A DNA stretch of 64,000 bases from Ectobius pallidus (GCA_964059195.1 CAXKWD010000009.1:149973890-150037889); one strand, 5' to 3'. Positions 23,901 through 33,644 are shown, counted from the first letter of the stretch. Numbers and translations: made by a program. Notes: generated by a model from the letters alone, not told the origin.

Positions 23901-25689
23901 CAAACTACAATGAATTTATGTTGTGATTGCCAATGAATAAAGGGTCAGTATAATGGATTGGCCTTTCCCTCTACCCTCTCTCGGAAAATAAGTATAAGAA
24001 AATTCACATAGGTAGCAGAAACCTCCACTTGGAGGCAGTTCGCCCCAACATAGGGGATATACGAAGCCACATAATGGATTGGAGGGGACAGTGAAGGGGT
24101 GCGGAACAATAGATAGGCCTACCTTCACATTGAACCTTGTCGTCTTTTAACAAGGTTTGCGTTAAGCTTGAGTGTTAAAATAAGTTAACTTTAACCCATG
24201 TTTCTGCTTACCAGTATTATGCAAATGATAAAAATGTTACAAAGTCGAGAATTATGGCAATCGGCTACATTTTTATGTAAGTGATCAAAGTTACCGCCGA
24301 ACAACATAACGGATTTGCACTCTTAAATCTAATGAGCTATTAATGAGCTAATAATCATCAGCCAGCCAGTGACTGTGTATGTGAATTATGTGGAGGTTGC
24401 TGTGACCGGTATCATGTACTCTCGTGTAGCCGGAGAGATATGTCTCTGATGACATTGTGCTCATAAGAAGCAGACAAGACTATGCTCCAGATAAACATTT
24501 ATTACTTTTATACTCTATGCACATTGTGCAAACTTATCTCTTTATAGGTGGAAGGACAATATTAGAACAGATTTAAGGGAAGTAGGATTTGCGAGGGATA
24601 GTTGGAGTTAGCACTGAATAGGGTTGAATAACGGGCTCAGGTAAGCGCGGCAATGAACCTCCGGGTTCCATAAAATAGATAGGTAATATACTTTTATCTT
24701 GCTTAGGAATTATCTATTGTCATTGAGTGAGTAACTAAGTATGTTAAATTCTATACAGTCATACTCCTTCCACTCTATATCACAGTTCTTGGGGACCAGC
24801 TATGAAATCCCCCCCCCCTTGACAGAGATGATTCAAAATGAACTGGGAGTTGACAACAAAATGGACAACCTCTGAATTTGTTGTGTCATGAATTTTATCA
24901 TATTTGCAGGCCTAGAGCCTACTTAAGTTTCCTGGTAAATTACCAAAATTAGTGATGGAATTGGAAGTTAGATGTGAAATGAAGCACTTACACAAAGTGA
25001 GCTTCCAAAGAACCAGTCATGATGCTGGAGATGTTACCTGAAGCTTTTCTTCATCTGTTCTCGTGTCAAAGCTGCGATACTTCTTTGCAGCCTCCTCCGC
25101 AAGTCTTTCTCTTGCCTCCAAGTCTTCCTTCAGCTTCTGCCTCTTTGAATCAAGTTCACGGTGACGTAATTTTGCTGCCTTCTTTGCATTTAGGACTTTA
25201 TCATAGGCACGCTAGCAAAAGAATTCAAAATTAATTAAAGCGTTTCAAATCTTGCACACATTATAGACAAGATAAAGCATGTTTCTTGCAAATGAATGCC
25301 GAGGTCTACTTACACGAGCAGATTCGTCAATTAGTATTTCAAGAGCTTTGGAGAGCTGATGAAATTGTTGTGCTGCCCTAGGATTGTCCGGGTTCTTGTC
25401 AGGATGGCAAGACAAAGCAGTCTTACGATAAGCTTTCTTAACCTAAAAACAAAGTATTGTGAAGACACACAATTAAACAAAATGTATATGGGGATAGCAA
25501 TAAAGATGAAATTATGGGCTCAAACTGTTTTACTAGATGATCAAATAACTAAAATAACTGGCTATAATTACATTAATAGATTACAACATGCAAGAAGAAG
25601 AAATCATCTACCTCTTGTGTAGTAGCTGTCGATAAAATCCCCAGTAGTTCATAGAGGTCTACATCCTTCAAATTCTCCTCTTCTGCCAT
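14861..25689 (-). CDS. DNAJC17: DnaJ homolog subfamily C member 17, complete, 7 exons
   Basis: Nuclear J-domain co-chaperone with an RRM, associated with the spliceosome in other animals. Exons join 25689..25612, 25442..25314, 25211..25038, 23638..23417, 22357..22277, 17564..17346 and 14989..14861; all junctions are phase 0. The protein is 343 aa (human about 304). The J domain spans about 11-76 with DLYELLGIL, the catalytic HPD at 39-41 ([14 protein letters not shown]) and [12 protein letters not shown] Lys/Glu-rich coiled coil covers about 85-170. The RRM lies at about 175-255 ([29 protein letters not shown]). The C-terminus [19 protein letters not shown] is the family signature helix. The introns hold most of the local transposons. 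Confidence 0.95.
15178..15801 (+). mobile_element. internally deleted Tc1/mariner element
   Basis: Inverted ends CACTGACCGGCAAA and TTTGCCGGTCAGTG, flanked by TA at 15176-15177 and 15802-15803. The interior still encodes the N-terminal HTH of a Tc1-type transposase ([20 protein letters not shown], 15527 on) and then runs out of frame. In DNAJC17 intron 6. Confidence 0.88.
16180..16356. repeat. fold-back of a Penelope-like 3' end
   Basis: Arms of about 48 bases (16180-16227 and 16309-16356, nearly perfect) contain AGCTCCACTTACGTC and its complement. The spacer holds a hammerhead-like stretch on the minus strand (GAGGATGGGG, CCCCGAAAC, TA, GTC). Confidence 0.7.
16668..16993. repeat. tandem-unit interspersed repeat, copy 1
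   Basis: Two units of about 150 bp, each with ACCGGTCAAC, CAATAGGCTT, CCCATGGATGT, CCAAGTTTCATGAAAAT and GTATTTGAGTTATC. They end in a common tail ACAGACAT/CCGTCCCCACACACAAT. Same family at 22870 and 54575. Class unknown. Confidence 0.75.
17346..17564 (-). CDS. DNAJC17: DNAJC17 exon 6 (RRM end, Ser-rich linker)
   Basis: 73 codons, [20 protein letters not shown] followed by a low-complexity Ser/Thr-rich linker ending FSPSLAT. Acceptor ATGCAG, donor GTAATT. The linker accounts for the greater length than human DNAJC17. Confidence 0.9.
17713..18365. mobile_element. fold-back mariner derivative
   Basis: Flanked by TA. Ends CGAGGACCGTCCATAAAGTA (left) and, inverted, TGAAGGCCGTCCATAAAGTA (right). 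The arms (about 300 bp each) are inverted copies of the 3' third of a mariner transposase; the right arm reads [20 protein letters not shown], the family's third catalytic region. The centre is near 18030. N-terminal and core domains are absent. Confidence 0.85.
18676..18836 (+). mobile_element. tRNA-like SINE scrap with polypurine tail
   Basis: GTTAGCTCAGCGGATAGTG (A-box-like) and GTGGATTGAATC (B-box-like) are followed by a purine tract at about 18759-18836, ending against the Penelope-like palindrome. Confidence 0.5.
18911..19783 (-). CDS. Penelope-like RT tail plus GIY-YIG endonuclease, left arm
   Basis: 290 codons open, N-truncated. Residues 1-70 are the end of the Penelope-type reverse transcriptase ([33 protein letters not shown]). 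A basic linker lies at about 95-160. The GIY-YIG domain is at about 187-270, with [20 protein letters not shown], the CxxC typical of the Penelope-like subgroup, then RRKEHF and a [12 protein letters not shown] helix. The catalytic RT motif (YxDD) is missing, so it is not autonomous. The C-terminal SADDDGKTR is encoded by the hammerhead-like region. Confidence 0.9.
   Translation of the reverse strand: MEIQTENYLPFLDLKIYNRNNKIEFGIYRKETHTDNYIKANSYNPTSHKQAVFNSLAHRLVNIPMGKNEYKLEYNHIVKIAEENGFKKDLIDKKVRKFKKQKKVKETTTLINQKENKNHKRFTYHPWANNRFQKVFNNVNIKLAPQNKFSLKNLIKTNQKDKVPHYKKAGIYKINCKDCGKFYVGQTKRNLDTRRKEHFRNIMNKQIEKSALAMHFWEVGHEIENEIELLKQVEKPIDLIVWEKIFIKKNRENLLNFDTSVGIHGTLIDKFIHSPPEGQSESADDDGKTR
19888..20760 (+). 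CDS. Penelope-like RT tail plus GIY-YIG endonuclease, right arm
   Basis: Identical in sequence to the protein of the left arm, on the opposite strand. The Met is internal to the original ORF: upstream sequence is cut off at the palindrome centre 52 bases before it. Absence of any substitution between arms implies very recent origin, gene conversion, or an assembly fold-back. Confidence 0.9.
   Translation: MEIQTENYLPFLDLKIYNRNNKIEFGIYRKETHTDNYIKANSYNPTSHKQAVFNSLAHRLVNIPMGKNEYKLEYNHIVKIAEENGFKKDLIDKKVRKFKKQKKVKETTTLINQKENKNHKRFTYHPWANNRFQKVFNNVNIKLAPQNKFSLKNLIKTNQKDKVPHYKKAGIYKINCKDCGKFYVGQTKRNLDTRRKEHFRNIMNKQIEKSALAMHFWEVGHEIENEIELLKQVEKPIDLIVWEKIFIKKNRENLLNFDTSVGIHGTLIDKFIHSPPEGQSESADDDGKTR
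20734..20770 (+). ncRNA. hammerhead-like motif, right arm (mirror at 18901-18937)
   Basis: CTGATGA, extra T, helix II candidate GACGGG-AAGA-CCCGTT, GAAA, T-GA loop, then TC. Overlaps the last codons of the endonuclease frame and its stop. The AUC cleavage triplet is inferred. Confidence 0.5.
21094..21852 (-). mobile_element. tRNA-headed SINE family A, split by a nested insertion
   Basis: The 3' body (21094-21180) and the head (about 21684-21852) are the two halves of one SINE, as judged from the intact copies at 2279 and 33361. A duplication of about 21 bp (TCCTGTATATWTAGGGATAG) flanks the whole at 21073-21093 and 21854-21874. Between the halves sits about 500 bp that includes a family B SINE. 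Confidence 0.8.
21254..21445 (+). mobile_element. tRNA-headed SINE family B, nested
   Basis: Head GTCGCCGTGGGTGAGTCGGT, then B-box GGGTTCGATTCCCGACC and body with GTTCAGGACTGGGTAGG. It is followed by AT-rich sequence in which AATTAATGTCTAATGTTCAA occurs in tandem (about 21518-21580). Confidence 0.8.
21875..22276. other. DNAJC17 intron 5, no gene seen
   Basis: Short open frames exist but none has recognisable content. A faint tRNA-like GGCCTGCGAGTCC near 21996 is not convincing. Confidence 0.4.
22277..22357 (-). CDS. DNAJC17: DNAJC17 exon 5 (RRM core)
   Basis: 27 codons, [20 protein letters not shown] and FKTTEAA; includes the RNP1-like GSALVEF strand. Acceptor TTGCAG, donor GTGAGT. Too short for a simple ORF scan, but phase and homology are clear. 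Confidence 0.92.
22685..22775 (-). mobile_element. tRNA-like SINE head
   Basis: Minus strand: A-box GAGTTGGCCAAATGGTAACG and B-box GGATCAAATCCCGG, the spacing of a tRNA. The adjacent AT-rich stretch is the likely body. Confidence 0.6.
22870..23372. repeat. tandem-unit interspersed repeat, copy 2
   Basis: Three units of the same roughly 150-bp module as at 16668, closed by the same tail (CCGTCCCCCACACACAATCT, CATAAAGTAACATACTGG). It lies 45 bases from DNAJC17 exon 4. Confidence 0.75.
23417..23638 (-). CDS. DNAJC17: DNAJC17 exon 4 (coiled coil to RRM start)
   Basis: 74 codons, [20 protein letters not shown] through [13 protein letters not shown] to LHRMLSK. Donor GTATGT. The second part opens RRM beta-1 and helix 1. 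Confidence 0.93.
23639..24530. other. DNAJC17 intron 3, no gene seen
   Basis: Unique-looking AT-rich intron sequence; no coding or structured feature is supported. Confidence 0.4.
24535..24760 (+). mobile_element. RTE-like LINE 3' fragment
   Basis: Broken coding with the motif [17 protein letters not shown], the C-terminal signature seen also at 52260 on the plus strand and at 45600 and 47160 on the minus. The 3'UTR with CCGGGTTCCATAAAATAG follows, ending near TCATTGAGTGA. Confidence 0.65.
25038..25211 (-). CDS. DNAJC17: DNAJC17 exon 3 (J-domain end, coiled coil)
   Basis: 58 codons, [20 protein letters not shown] followed by a charged helix ending RTDEEKLQ. Acceptor GCTAG, donor GTAACA. Confidence 0.93.
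25314..25442 (-). CDS. DNAJC17: DNAJC17 exon 2 (HPD motif)
   Basis: 43 codons starting [17 protein letters not shown] and ending LIDESAR, with acceptor TTTTAG and donor GTAAGT. Holds J-domain helices II-III and the HPD loop that stimulates Hsp70 ATPase. Confidence 0.95.
25612..25689 (-). CDS. DNAJC17: DNAJC17 exon 1
   Basis: ATG at 25689-25687; 26 codons, [19 protein letters not shown] and on, then donor GTAGAT. No TATA box is seen upstream. A DRE-like ATCGATA lies near 25813 (AATCGATACGCG), the sort of motif found at insect housekeeping promoters (weak inference). Confidence 0.92.
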
Positions 25690-26185
25690 TATCAAAATCA
25701 ACTTCAAGCAGTTAATTAAGTTTTAATCCAAAAATAAGTTTTTAAAAGACGATATCAAAAGCTTTTAAACTAAGCAACCAGGCAGACATTCCGCATTCCC
25801 TCGTTCGATAATCGATACGCGTTTAACAGCTTAGCCAATATAAAAAAAAATACTTGTAATAATGAAATTAACAAATTAATGATTATACGAGCACTAAAGA
25901 CAACTTATTTAACCCTCCAGGATTAATATGTTCCTGACTGTACAATATGAAAATTCTTATTTTATAAAGTCAATATGAATTCTCCCATTCCCAAAATAGA
26001 ATCCAGCTGAGAAATGCATAATTTTGGCAAAACTGTCAACACAATCGAATCCAAGCAGGTGCATCATCGATCTGATTATTGACATTTCAAAGTCAAATTA
26101 CATTCAAAATCAAACATAATATAGTAACAAATTACAACATACATTACAAATAAATAACATAAAATTTAATGAAATACCATATACA
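25690..26185. other. DNAJC17 upstream region
   Basis: No gene. A GC-shifted patch at about 25785-25830 (ATTCCGCATTCCCTCGTTCG, ATCGATACGCG) is the likely core promoter; no TATA box. Confidence 0.4.
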
Positions 26186-26189
26186 AAAT

Positions 26190-26760
26190 AATTATTATTG
26201 TTTTCCCCATTCGATTGGAGCTTTGATCTCATCTGCAAACTTTGCTTTCCGATCTCCTCCTATTTTTTGCTTCCTCTTTCAGTAACAAGTATCTTCTCCT
26301 CTCCTTTTCATCATGTAGCTTTTAGATTCTTTTCCCCAAGGCCTGGAGTTCCCTCTAATTTTCTTTCAATGACATCATGCAATACAATTTCTCAAAGTTT
26401 GCATCCTTCGAAGAACTGTGTTTAGGATTGATCTCCTCTTGTTCACTCTTCTGACTTCTCAGGACTTATTTCATTGGTTACCTTTGTCCGTCCATGTTAT
26501 TTTTTCCATTCTTCTCCAACACCACAGTTCAAAACTTTTCATATATTTCTTATCCATTTTTCATAGTGTCCAATGCTCCCAACGTAGCACTTTATGAAAT
26601 CAAAGCTCAGGTTACTAGTCAACAGTGATCTTCTCACCACTTTTGACTTGTCTACGTTTATTTCCACTATGTGTTGCAACAGATTGTCTGCATATTTTAT
26701 GGTGTCAATGACTCGTTGCCCTATATTGAAATCTTCATTTAGTGTAGGCACAATAATTAC
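26190..26760 (-). mobile_element. RTE-like LINE reverse-transcriptase fragment
   Basis: Minus-strand frames read VIDTIKYADNLL, then VEINVDKSKVVRR (the YADD-block region, with Asn where the second Asp is expected and an internal deletion). Further down come ELWCWRRMEKITWTDK and broken C-terminal coding. Heavily decayed. Confidence 0.6.
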
Positions 26761-26779
26761 TCTGAAAACAAGAAGATGA

Positions 26780-28265
26780 CACCTATATCAAGATTAAAAA
26801 ATGTTATGACTGAAATAAAAAAATATGACACGCGATAAACATCCAGACACTGTGCATAACTTTTCCTACTTTTTTCTTCCTACCTATTTACATATGAAGC
26901 TGTTCTGAACAATTGCTTTTGCCTACTGGCGTTTCTTACAGGTAAATAACCTCGTACCCCCAATAATCCCATCAGCAAATGTCAAAAGACAGAGGTAGAT
27001 GGTAGGCCCTGTGCTGCAATGGGATGTAGCATTAGTAATGTTTAGTAAATTCCAATCTGGCAATTGCCTTTAGTGATGAAATGAGAAAATCCTTGAAAAG
27101 ATCACTGAATATGGCCAGACACTGGATTTACCGCCTCACCTGTGCATAAATTATATCTATAATATATAAAATACACAAGTTAACTTCCTGCTGAATTATT
27201 TGATAAACAGTTAGTAAGACGACTAATGTCTTGAAGTGCAGAGCTTAGATGGAGTGGGGCCAATAGGAGAGCCGGGAAATGGAACAGACAGACGGAGAGC
27301 TCTGATTGGTCACGGAGGAAAAATGAATTGAATTGTAGCGATACGTGGCTAATGAATTTATTATTTCAGAATTTTCACTGTGATTCAGTTTGGGAAACCG
27401 TGAATTAGGATGAAGGGAGAAAGCGAAGAGGGGCGGATTAATATTATAAAAATACAACTTTATTCATGCTCTCCTCCGAGTTATACATTAACATGCTTAC
27501 TACAATGTACACTATGTACAGAGAAATCAATAAAAGTAGTGTCAATGTATACCAGTACAAAATAAAACAACAGTACATTTGGAATGATGAGACATCTCTT
27601 TTCTTCGTCAAGTACAAAAAATCAAAATTCAGCTAAAATGCAGAAATTATTCATATTTTCAGCAAACCGTTAAATAATTCATGAAATTATGAGACTTATA
27701 AACTAGCTTTTATGTGGCAACTGTGACTCGATCATCGAAGGGGAAACGAAAGTCGATGTTTTGATTTCATGATCTATTGATATAAAAAAAAGTTCATTTT
27801 TCAAAAGAAACCAAGCCACATAAATTAAAACAAGAGCCGAAGCTTTTAATCCTCAAAAATACTGAAATTACTAAAAAAATTTCACTGAACATAGGCGCCT
27901 TTATTTATACGAGATAAGCAGGAGAATGGCAGTGTGTTTTGTTATCATACGCTTGAGCAATCTGTACACAAACCACAAAGTGTTTGAGAAGTCCTGCACT
28001 ATGGCTAGGTGGGTCATATTCACTGTGATACAAGTGTAAAAGCATTTACATTTCTTCGCAACAAAGCCAAAGCAATAATGTCAGGACCATTAAGAAACTA
28101 CATGAACCACAACTAACTAACGGAGCAACAACGTACAGCTTTTCTCAGATTTGTAAGATTGTAACTTGAACATTCATGTCAGTCAGGGGCGTATTTAATT
28201 ACTTAAGCGCCCCTAGGCAGAGACAAATATTTTCGCCCCCTTATTTCCACATGAATGTACCAAAA
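26780..28265. other. intergenic DNA, no gene seen
   Basis: AT-rich; no supported frame, repeat boundary or structure recognised. Confidence 0.4.
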
Positions 28266-28269
28266 AGTA

Positions 28270-28390
28270 ACCCACAATAAGCATTATTGTGAAAAATCCC
28301 TTGCCCAGATTTGGGACTAGGTGTTTAGCTGCATGTGTTAAGTTGACATGCACGCTGTGTGCAGTTTTATTAAAACAACTGACTGACCGA
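28270..28390 (+). mobile_element. SINE family B body fragment
   Basis: GTGAAAAATCCCTTGCCCAG and following sequence match the body after the tRNA head at 21254; the head is missing (5'-truncated). Confidence 0.55.
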
Positions 28391-28417
28391 TATGTCCAAG
28401 ATGTGACATTTTATGTA

Positions 28418-29096
28418 CCGTATTTTACGGACCATAAGACGCTCCAGACCATAAGATGCACCTTCATTTTAGGATGGAAATTTAATCTGATTCTCAACCA
28501 AAAAATTTAAAGGGAATAATATTCTTCAAATCAAGAGCTCCAGAACATTTGAATACTACTACTACTATATTTTTCATTGCATAAACAAATTATAACCTTG
28601 TACAATGGAATCAGTGTAAATCACTTCTAACTTAAAACCCGCATTGTACAAAAATCTCTTCTGTACAGGTGGCATCGCGTAAATTTTAACAACTGAACTG
28701 ATTTCTCATGAGAGACTGAAAATTTTTTTACACCCTCTAACCCTCAACTCAGCATACGGTAAGTGTAATGGGGCAAGGTTGTTTAGATGCCAATGCCTTC
28801 ATTTAAACCACCCAGCAGAGACAACTCCTTTCATATAAAACAACTCAACATTCCTTTCTTTTCGCATTAAATACCCTCATTTTACGATTCTGACAAGTGC
28901 TCTGAAGTAGACCTACAGTCTGCCAAAATTTATAACAATCTTATCGTTTAAAATACCTTGTTTATAACTATGGTATTCCGACAATATTTACCATAATTTT
29001 AATTTTCTTAATGTACTTCAGACCATTAGACACGCCCAACTTTCAAGGCTCTGTTTTCAAAGTAAAATTGTGCGTCGTATGGTCCGTAAAATATGG
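28418..29096. mobile_element. mariner-type MITE
   Basis: Ends CCGTATTTTACGGACCATA and, inverted, CCATATTTTACGGACCATA, with ACGC just inside. Flanked by TA (28416-28417 and 29097-29098). No coding. Confidence 0.8.
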
Positions 29097-29627
29097 TAAG
29101 TGCAGTACTGTACAATTTTATTTTATTAAAGAAATTACCTTTTTCACGATTTATCCAATTATTGGGATATTGGACTATCCAGATCGGGTCCCGCCCAATT
29201 AATTTGGATAAATGGAGTTCTACTGTATTATTATTTGAGTTTCGTCTGTGTTATAACGAATATGTGAACATACCGCAGAATGAACTTCTTCTTGAACAGA
29301 ACAGTTACAAACCAACCATTTGGGCAGGAAAGAACTAACCACCTGGGAAAACAAAGACAGAGTTATGAATACTGCAGCAACATCAGATTACATCACTAGC
29401 TGATATGCCTAAGATGCGGGACTTTTCAGACACCCTGTTAATTCCCAGTCAGTCCTGCTTTTCACATACAGTAAACTATCGATTATCCACTTTCCATGGC
29501 ATTCCTTTCCTTTTATAGGTTTGATTTTCTTTAACAGAAAACAAAGTACAGAAACTTTTGTTTATTAAGTTATAATTGAAGTCAATATTAATATTAGATG
29601 GAAATCTACAGTGAAGTGTTGATACCT

Positions 29628-30113
29628 GTAGCAAGATTGAGATCAGAAATATATATATACTAACTTCACTAAAAGGTATATTTACCCAGGATGATCATTT
29701 CAATGGGTCTTCCCATCATCATCAGCTGATTCCGACTGGTCCTCTAGCGGCGGGTGAATGAACTTGTCGATCAAAGTTCCTTGTGTGCCAACTAAAGTGT
29801 CGAAGTTTAAGAGATTTTTTCGGTTCTTTTTAATGAATATTTTTTTCCAAACTATAACGAAAATAAGTTGAAAAGCCAATAGAACTTATAGTTTGGGAAA
29901 AAATATTCATTAAAAAGAACCGAAAAAATCTCTTAAACTTTGACACTTCAGTTGGTATACAAGAAACTTTGATCGACAAATTCATTCACCCGCCGCTAGA
30001 GGACCAGTCGGAATCAGCTGATGATGATGGGAAGACCCATTGAAATGATCACCCTGGGTAGATATACCTTTTAGTGAAGTTAATGTGTATATTTCCGATC
30101 TCAATTTTGCTAC
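29628..30113. mobile_element. Penelope-like fold-back, second copy
   Basis: Arms of about 220-230 bp are inverted copies of the Penelope-like 3' end (GTAGCAAGATTGAGATC outward on the left, complement on the right). A roughly 35-bp unmatched centre lies around 29850-29890. The same 3' terminus is used as in the 18840 palindrome, but the truncation point is different. The right arm encodes [20 protein letters not shown], then a stop after the hammerhead-like end. The left flank 29589-29627 resembles 20832-20880 inverted. Confidence 0.85.
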
Positions 30114-30119
30114 AGATAT

Positions 30120-30379
30120 AATTGAAGCATTTAGTTTCATAAGGGTCTAAGTGCCACAAACATGATTGTGTAGAAAAAAGGACATAGACTCACAGAAAGA
30201 CATACCGGAGATAGACCCAGCGCTGTATCTTGGAATTTATTGCTACTAACGTGTCTTTCCCTGGACCTTGGACCCTTCTGAAATGCATTGGTCTGGGTAC
30301 ATAGACCCATTTAAAATATTATCGGCTGAAAAATCATGATTTTGGCACTTAGACCCTTATAAAAGTAAACGCTTCAATT
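30120..30379. mobile_element. short fold-back MITE
   Basis: About 50-base inverted ends share AATTGAAGC, ATAAGGGTCTAAGTGCC and AATCATG. It begins a few bases after the Penelope-like fold-back. No target duplication identified. Confidence 0.65.
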
Positions 30380-30680
30380 TATAGTTATATGCTCCATACT
30401 GTAAATAAAAACTGTTTCGACCATTCTGCAGATAATCCAAGGTTGCCATGCCAGTCAATTCCGTGGATATTTGGGAGTTTAGTACAATTGTATACAAGAC
30501 CATCGCAACGGTAATTTACTTTGGCTATGATATATACTTCTCTAGATTTTGCCAGTAACCTAGAAATGTCACTTATTGCCATAAGCGTTTCTCTTGATTG
30601 TAATGATTTCGCACCACTAGAGGTAATTTTTGAAAACACGGACAGGGCAATGAGATGGATGAGAATATAATACCAACTGC

Positions 30681-30909
30681 TGTGAATATGTCACTGTGTT
30701 AAACCATATCCACACTATGCTGCCAACAAGCTGGAACTGATGTAGACCAACCATTGACAAAACCATGTCGATCAGCATGCTTGAGTGTCAATCTCCTTCA
30801 AAGAAAGAAAGCATGCTGATCTACATGGTTTTGTCAATGGTTGATCTACATCAGTTCCGGCTTGTTGGCAGCGTAGTGTGGACATGGTTTAACACAGTGA
30901 CATATTCAC
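30681..30909. repeat. 100-bp-arm inverted repeat
   Basis: Arms 30681-30782 and 30809-30909 are near-identical inverses (GTGAATATGTCACTGTGTTA, AACAAGCTGGAACTGATGTA). The spacer is 26 bp. Class unknown. Confidence 0.75.
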
Positions 30910-31509
30910 AGGAGCTGGTACCGTGGGACTATCATTCAAAGAATCTAAAGACAGGAACAAAAGAATGGATACATTAAAGGAGATCGCAGTTAGTTTTGGA
31001 GTAGAAAAGGATGAAATTGAAAGAAAAAACTAAAAACTGGATGTGTCATAGTGAACATTTCTGTGACTAAATTCCAACAACAATGCGGATAAAGGTTCAA
31101 CAATTGGCTCTGTCTATGGTGGACACCCTGCCTTGATTTCATAACTCGCTACAAACATCACAGCCAAAGTTGCAATGGTCTTTTTTTACTCTGCTCTGAG
31201 ATCAAACTTGCTATTTCATACTTTTCCTTCTGCAAGTAAACATTTTGATTCCATGCAAATTAAAGAAAAGAGACCAGATATTCTAAACATTTCCTAATTC
31301 TATTCTCATAGTCACAATATCAAAAGTTCATTCAACGAGCAGACAAGATAAACTGCTTCAGACACAACTGACATTTTATTCTCAATGGATTGAAAACAGT
31401 TACGAGGAGATGGTGAAATTCAACCAAAAAATTATTTCCTTATGTTGGCAGCCTTACACCAGCAAATCATGTGAAACAGAAACAGATAAAAGAAACAACT
31501 ACACTTTCA

Positions 31510-31908
31510 ATTAAGTGGAGGGAAAGGAAATAGACATTAAATCCATGTCTGGGATATTAATACAAGTAAGAATCAGTTTGAAAAATTTTATGTCATAACC
31601 GGGATTTGAACACGGATCTTCGGCTTAACGCGCCGATGCTCTACCATTGAGCTACCATGACAACATGCCAGTACGACATCAAATTCCTCAACTGATTCAG
31701 AAGACAAGGCAGACCACGGGAGGTTTCTCCGTTGAGAACACGCATCCAATGGCGTCCTACGCCTGCCTGGTCTGCCTTGTCTTCTGAATCAGTTGAGGAA
31801 TTTGATGTCGTACTGGCATGTTGTCATGGTAGCTCAATGGTAGAACATCGGCGCGTTAAGCCGAAGATCCGTTATGACATAAAATTTTTCAAACTGATTC
31901 TTACTTGT
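31510..31908. mobile_element. tRNA-SINE fold-back (family C) with 13-bp target duplication
   Basis: AACTACACTTTCA is repeated exactly at 31497-31509 and 31909-31921. The insert is a full SINE on the minus strand (31510 to about 31740) joined to an inverted partial copy. The arms share AGCTCAATGGTAGA, GGCGCGTTAAGCCGAAGATC and TTCTGAATCAGTTGAGGAAT. The right arm lacks the B-box. Confidence 0.88.
31591..31662 (-). tRNA. tRNA-like head of SINE family C (not a functional tRNA gene)
   Basis: Folds as a cloverleaf: acceptor GTCATGG with TTATGAC, D-arm GGTAGCTCAATGGTAGA, anticodon stem CGGC/GCCG with loop GCGTTAA (GTT in the anticodon place, but C instead of T at position 33), and T-arm GTGTTCAAATCCCGG. 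Embedded in the SINE, so best read as its Pol III promoter. Confidence 0.5.
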
Positions 31909-32524
31909 AACTACACTTTCACCAGTTAAAGAAAAGACACAATTCAGAAGCTTTACCTATCATCCTTGGGCTTCTTCGAAATTTCAAAAGATATTCAAAG
32001 ATCATTTTAGCCAAAAAACAATTACAGTATTAAGAATTTAAGAAAAACTAACCGTGTTGACTGCATACCTCCAGGGAGAAAATCAGGAACATACCAAATT
32101 AATTGCCAAAATTGTGACCAATTTTACATAGGAAGAAAAAAAAGAAGCATTGATACAAGAGTAAAAGAACGTGTGAGGAACATCAAAAACTGTCAAATTG
32201 CAAAATCAGCTGTGGCATCACATGTTTGGGAATATGACTATGAAATTTCGAAAGAACCAAAATTACTAAAGTCAGTCAGTAAACACAAGGACCTGGAAAT
32301 TTGGGGAAAATTTACTTTGTAAAATTCAAGAACAACCTAATGAACTTCAAAATACCAGAGGAAGACAGTTTAATCAGAAAGTTCATTAAAATTCCACCAG
32401 GTCCGCAAAAGAATCTTCCTGAGAAGAATTTGGATTTGGCAGTTGACAGAGTATTTGAAAATGGGGAGGAGGCTCCTTGAAACGCGTCATAGCATGAAGC
32501 ATTAAAGTCTGTTTACGTCAACTC

Positions 32525-33346
32525 ATATAGTGAATTAAATTTATTATAGTTGCTTCATTGTGTAAAGTTCCACAAAGTCTTTATTGATACTGATGAACCA
32601 AAACTAAATTTATTCAACCGCCAAAAACTCTCCGAAATTAACCATTTTCAGCTTATAGTTGTGAAATATTCATGTTTATGTTGAAGTCTCGTGTGGGACT
32701 GTAGTTGAAGTATTTACATTCCTACAATGCTGAAGATCATAACCAACGAAATGTTGCACAGCTGTAACAGGTTAATTTAACCATCTCCTTACTTAACTTG
32801 TATTCAAGACCCACGCACAACACACAACACACAGACAAACAGACATAGTGATTCTACTTAAGCTTGCAGATCCATCTGAACATGCTGACAAGACAAGTCA
32901 CTTTAATGTTAAACACCAGGCTGCAAAAATAATGGATCAAGCAGATCTAAAGTAATAAACAAAGTTATGCTATATCATACTATTTAGGAAGTTTGTACAG
33001 TGAAGTATTAATAATGAGACTGCAGTTTCATACTCAGATAGACTCCATCTCCTTGTGGAGATTTAGTGAGCCTCATAAAGTTATGCGAGTCTTTCAGAAA
33101 CATTGTGGGCTGTTCACAGGTCTGTAAAAAATTTGAACTTCCTGAAAAAAAGCCAAAATAAACAAACAGATTTTCTTGTCTTTTGAACACAAAAACAAAC
33201 AAATGCCATAAGCAACATGCCTGTTCGCTTGACCCTTATAATTAAAATAATTAATGGTTGTTTATGATCAGAAAGTAGGGCCAGTATTGCTCACTCAGCT
33301 ATTTAACAACTGGAGCCACTTTGCTTTCTGTTTATATAATTCAATA
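32525..33346. other. intergenic DNA, no gene seen
   Basis: Nothing beyond AT-rich sequence and Penelope-like 3' tail remnants at the left edge. Confidence 0.35.
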
Positions 33347-33360
33347 TTGGCTCCAATATA

Positions 33361-33644
33361 AAGGTAAAGTGTTCCCTATACAGGCCGTGGAGGCCCAGAG
33401 GGTTCCAGGAGGTTGAGACTCCCAGATTTTGGATACTCGGCATGCGAAGATGGTAAGGTTGTCAGCCACCTTTACCCCCAGGATTGCTCCTGGTACTCAT
33501 TTCTATTAGAGGCTGAGTCGACCCCAGGGCCATAGTCCCACGAGAAGGATTAGACCAATTGAAAAATCTCAACGACCTCATCGGGAATCGAACCTGTGAT
33601 CTTCCGGTTTGTAGTGCCTCAACCACTATGCTACGGTGTACCCC
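33361..33644 (-). mobile_element. tRNA-headed SINE, family A
   Basis: Same head and body as 2279-2587. A 14-bp duplication TTGGCTYCAATATA lies at 33347-33360 and 33645-33658 with one mismatch. Confidence 0.85.

Larger units (their letters stand above)
31380..32520 (+). mobile_element. degraded Penelope-like element with nested SINE fold-back
   Basis: Broken coding for the linker (FRSFTYHPWASSKFQKIFK) and GIY-YIG domain (SGTYQINCQNCDQFYIGRKK, WGKF). Several stops are present, the catalytic YVGQ-type strand is altered and at least one frame is shifted. The 3' end has a hammerhead-like motif at 32454-32489 (GAAAC GC GTC). It is interrupted at 31510-31908. Confidence 0.8.

Noticed and set aside
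31591..31880. Pair of inverted tRNA genes
   Set aside because: Embedded in a SINE with target duplication. One copy lacks the B-box, and the anticodon loop lacks T33.
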